Shown: piece by piece, positions 23,479 through 24,827 of the stretch
Layout of the letters: each line of letters opens with the position of its first letter
How positions within the stretch are numbered: the stretch's first letter is position 1
DNA from: Thermosulfurimonas sp.
Lineage (GTDB): Bacteria > Desulfobacterota > Thermodesulfobacteria > Thermodesulfobacteriales > Thermodesulfobacteriaceae
Assembly: GCA_015487645.1 (NCBI GenBank)
Contig: WFPH01000169.1
Coordinates: 1 to 24,827 of the forward strand
Direction: 5' to 3'
Length of the DNA: 24,827 bases
Notes under the pieces: generated by a model
Told to the model about the DNA's origin: nothing
Seen by the model: only the letters and a program-made list of their open reading frames with translations
Databases searched by the model: none
Made by a program: the position numbers and the translations under genes

Positions 23479-24720
23479 TTAAGCTCCTATAGCAAAGGCC
23501 TCGTGAGCAAAAGAAAGGGCCTCGGCGTAGATCTCCGGCAGAGAGTCTTCCGGGGGAAGCCCCAGTTGGGGCAGTAGTCTTTTCAAGGTCTCCCATTGTC
23601 CGCTTTCGTAAGCTTTGATCACCGCCAGTAAAGAAGTAAAAGGACTTGGCCGGCCGACAAGAGCGGCCTTGACCTCCTCGTCCAGGGGAAGATCACTGAC
23701 CACGGTGTGCATAGGCTGATCTACCATGGCTTCAAGAAGGGAAAATAACCCCACAATGAAGGCGTCGTCGCTCCTTTCACTCAATCCCACCCGTGGGGCC
23801 AAAAGTTCCATGAACTTGGCTCTAACCATGGAGTTTATGATGAGTTCCGGGGGACGATCCGCGGCCATGAGGTGGAGGGCTACCAGAGAGGCCCATTTTC
23901 GCAACCCCTGATAGCCCAACAGTACCGCGGCATGCTTGACGGAATGTATCTTGGAAACAAAACCAAAGAAGGCTGAATTGATATACTTCAGGAGTTTCAG
24001 AGCCAAAGCGGGATCGGAATTAATGACCTCTATCACCTCCTCCAGATTGTCTCGAGCGGAATAAAGAAATTTGATCAAACGAAGATAGTGGGCCTTGACT
24101 ACGGGGATTTCCTGGGTGGAAAGCACCTTGGGGCGAGCGAAGAAAAACCCCTGGAAATATTTGAAACCCAAGGCCCTGGCTTTCTCGAGCTCTTCCTGGG
24201 TTTCGACCTTTTCCGCCACCAGCCAGAAATCCCCTTTGAGCTCCTGACTCAAACGCTCTATCTCTTCCGGAGGGGTGGCCCGAAAATCTATCTTTACGTA
24301 ATCGGCGTAAGACAGAAGAGAGGCCAGGGGAGAATCCTCCCTAAAATCGTCAAGGGCGATGGCGTAGCCTTTCTTTTTGAGGTCCTTCAATATTGGAAGA
24401 ATCTCCAGGGGTCCGGTAATCCGTTCCAGAACCTCAATGACTAGCTTCTGCGGATTGAAAAGATAGGGGATACCCGCCTGGAGGAGATTGGCCGTAAAGT
24501 TCACGAAAACCTTTCGTCCGAAGGCGATATTCTCCAGGCCGAAGTGCAAAAAAGTGTGGACCAGGACCCGCTTTGAGGCTAGATCTTCTTTGTCTTCTTC
24601 CGGAACGAAGTAATTTTCCAGACCTTCTCGATAAAGTAATTCATAGGCATGTGTACGACCCTTCCGGTCAAGAATAGGCTGTCTGGCTACGTAAACGCGT
24701 TGAAAACCCAAAATGTTCAT
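23479..24720 (-). CDS. EAL-HDOD (YuxH-type) signalling protein
   Basis: A 413-residue soluble protein. An N-terminal EAL-like domain (about 8-200) is followed by an HDOD domain (about 205-400, with VINSDPALALKLLKYINSAFFG and IHSVKHAAVLLGYQGLRKW). EAL motifs are partly degenerate: YELLYR (26-31) in place of EAL-R, but FVNFT, IEVLE, ALDDF, VKIDF, VAEKVET and YFQGFFFARP are recognisable. Members of this group often bind c-di-GMP or have lost phosphodiesterase activity; HDOD domains are regulatory protein-interaction modules. It is the first gene of the mpl/nfi/ispD/lpp operon, with 3 bases to mpl. The Shine-Dalgarno is weak, and a repeat copy lies about 40 bases upstream of the start. Confidence 0.9.
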   Translation of the reverse strand: MNILGFQRVYVARQPILDRKGRTHAYELLYREGLENYFVPEEDKEDLASKRVLVHTFLHFGLENIAFGRKVFVNFTANLLQAGIPYLFNPQKLVIEVLERITGPLEILPILKDLKKKGYAIALDDFREDSPLASLLSYADYVKIDFRATPPEEIERLSQELKGDFWLVAEKVETQEELEKARALGFKYFQGFFFARPKVLSTQEIPVVKAHYLRLIKFLYSARDNLEEVIEVINSDPALALKLLKYINSAFFGFVSKIHSVKHAAVLLGYQGLRKWASLVALHLMAADRPPELIINSMVRAKFMELLAPRVGLSERSDDAFIVGLFSLLEAMVDQPMHTVVSDLPLDEEVKAALVGRPSPFTSLLAVIKAYESGQWETLKRLLPQLGLPPEDSLPEIYAEALSFAHEAFAIGA

Positions 24721-24760
24721 TCATCTCACGAGGGTGATATGTTAAAGAATAATTAATTTT

Positions 24761-24827
24761 GAGAGCTTTGCAAAATTTCTTCTCCCCCTTTGGGAAGGCG
24801 CGGAGGGGGGGTAGGCTTCTCCCCTCT
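24761..24827. repeat. Dispersed G/C-rich palindromic element, second copy, cut by the window end
   Basis: GAGAGCTTTGCAAAA (24761-24775) followed by a CTCCCCC...GGAGGGG...TAGGCTTCTCCC block closely matches 3962 onward, with small insertions and substitutions. The right end lies outside the window. It is upstream of the EAL-HDOD gene. Confidence 0.65.

Overview
The window reads as a gene-dense, G+C-rich bacterial chromosome segment. The organism is Gram-negative: it has a lipid-anchored OprI/Lpp-like murein lipoprotein with a partner L,D-transpeptidase, Mpl (which handles meso-diaminopimelate peptides) and a PilJ-type chemoreceptor. The charged, Glu/Arg/Lys-rich proteins and the overall gene style suggest a thermophilic Desulfobacterota/Thermodesulfobacteria-like bacterium. 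That placement is inference; no rRNA is present to test it.

Layout. At 1-1755 (minus) lies rplU-hicB-hicA-rpmA-mfd(partial): a HicBA toxin-antitoxin pair sits between two ribosomal protein genes that are normally adjacent. At 1816-6528 two signalling genes diverge, a chemoreceptor with a C-terminal zinc-binding CZB domain and a GGDEF/EAL protein with a degenerate GGDEF motif. Repeat-derived sequence fills their 339-base intergenic region. At 6529-7195 lies a BrnT/BrnA pair, with a short decayed copy of the secA 3' end beyond it. secA and pmbA follow on the minus strand (7215-11425). At 11502-16433 come rluB-type pseudouridine synthase, a PHP phosphoesterase, UspA, an FAD/NAD(P) oxidoreductase, exonuclease III and a DMT permease, in alternating orientation with short convergent overlaps and two divergent promoter regions.

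At 16450-19432 (minus) is the most unusual gene, a 778-residue fusion of a CysM-type cysteine synthase with a cysteinyl-tRNA synthetase-like enzyme that has altered HIGH and KMSKS motifs. Overlapping its stop codon is a MagIII-like DNA glycosylase gene. At 19450-20697 an ErfK/YbiS-type L,D-transpeptidase converges on an OprI/Lpp-like lipoprotein ending in Arg-Lys, a plausible enzyme-substrate pair. The lipoprotein is the last gene of a tight minus-strand operon: EAL-HDOD, mpl, nfi, ispD, lpp (24720-20365).

A dispersed family of small G/C-rich palindromic elements occurs at 3777-3845, 3962-4101, 15433-15525 and 24761-end. The copy at 15433 has perfect 12-bp terminal inverted repeats and a flanking 6-bp direct repeat, the hallmark of a miniature transposable element. 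No tRNA, rRNA or CRISPR array was seen. Most start codons were re-chosen from Shine-Dalgarno position and family alignment, and several differ from the longest reading frame.
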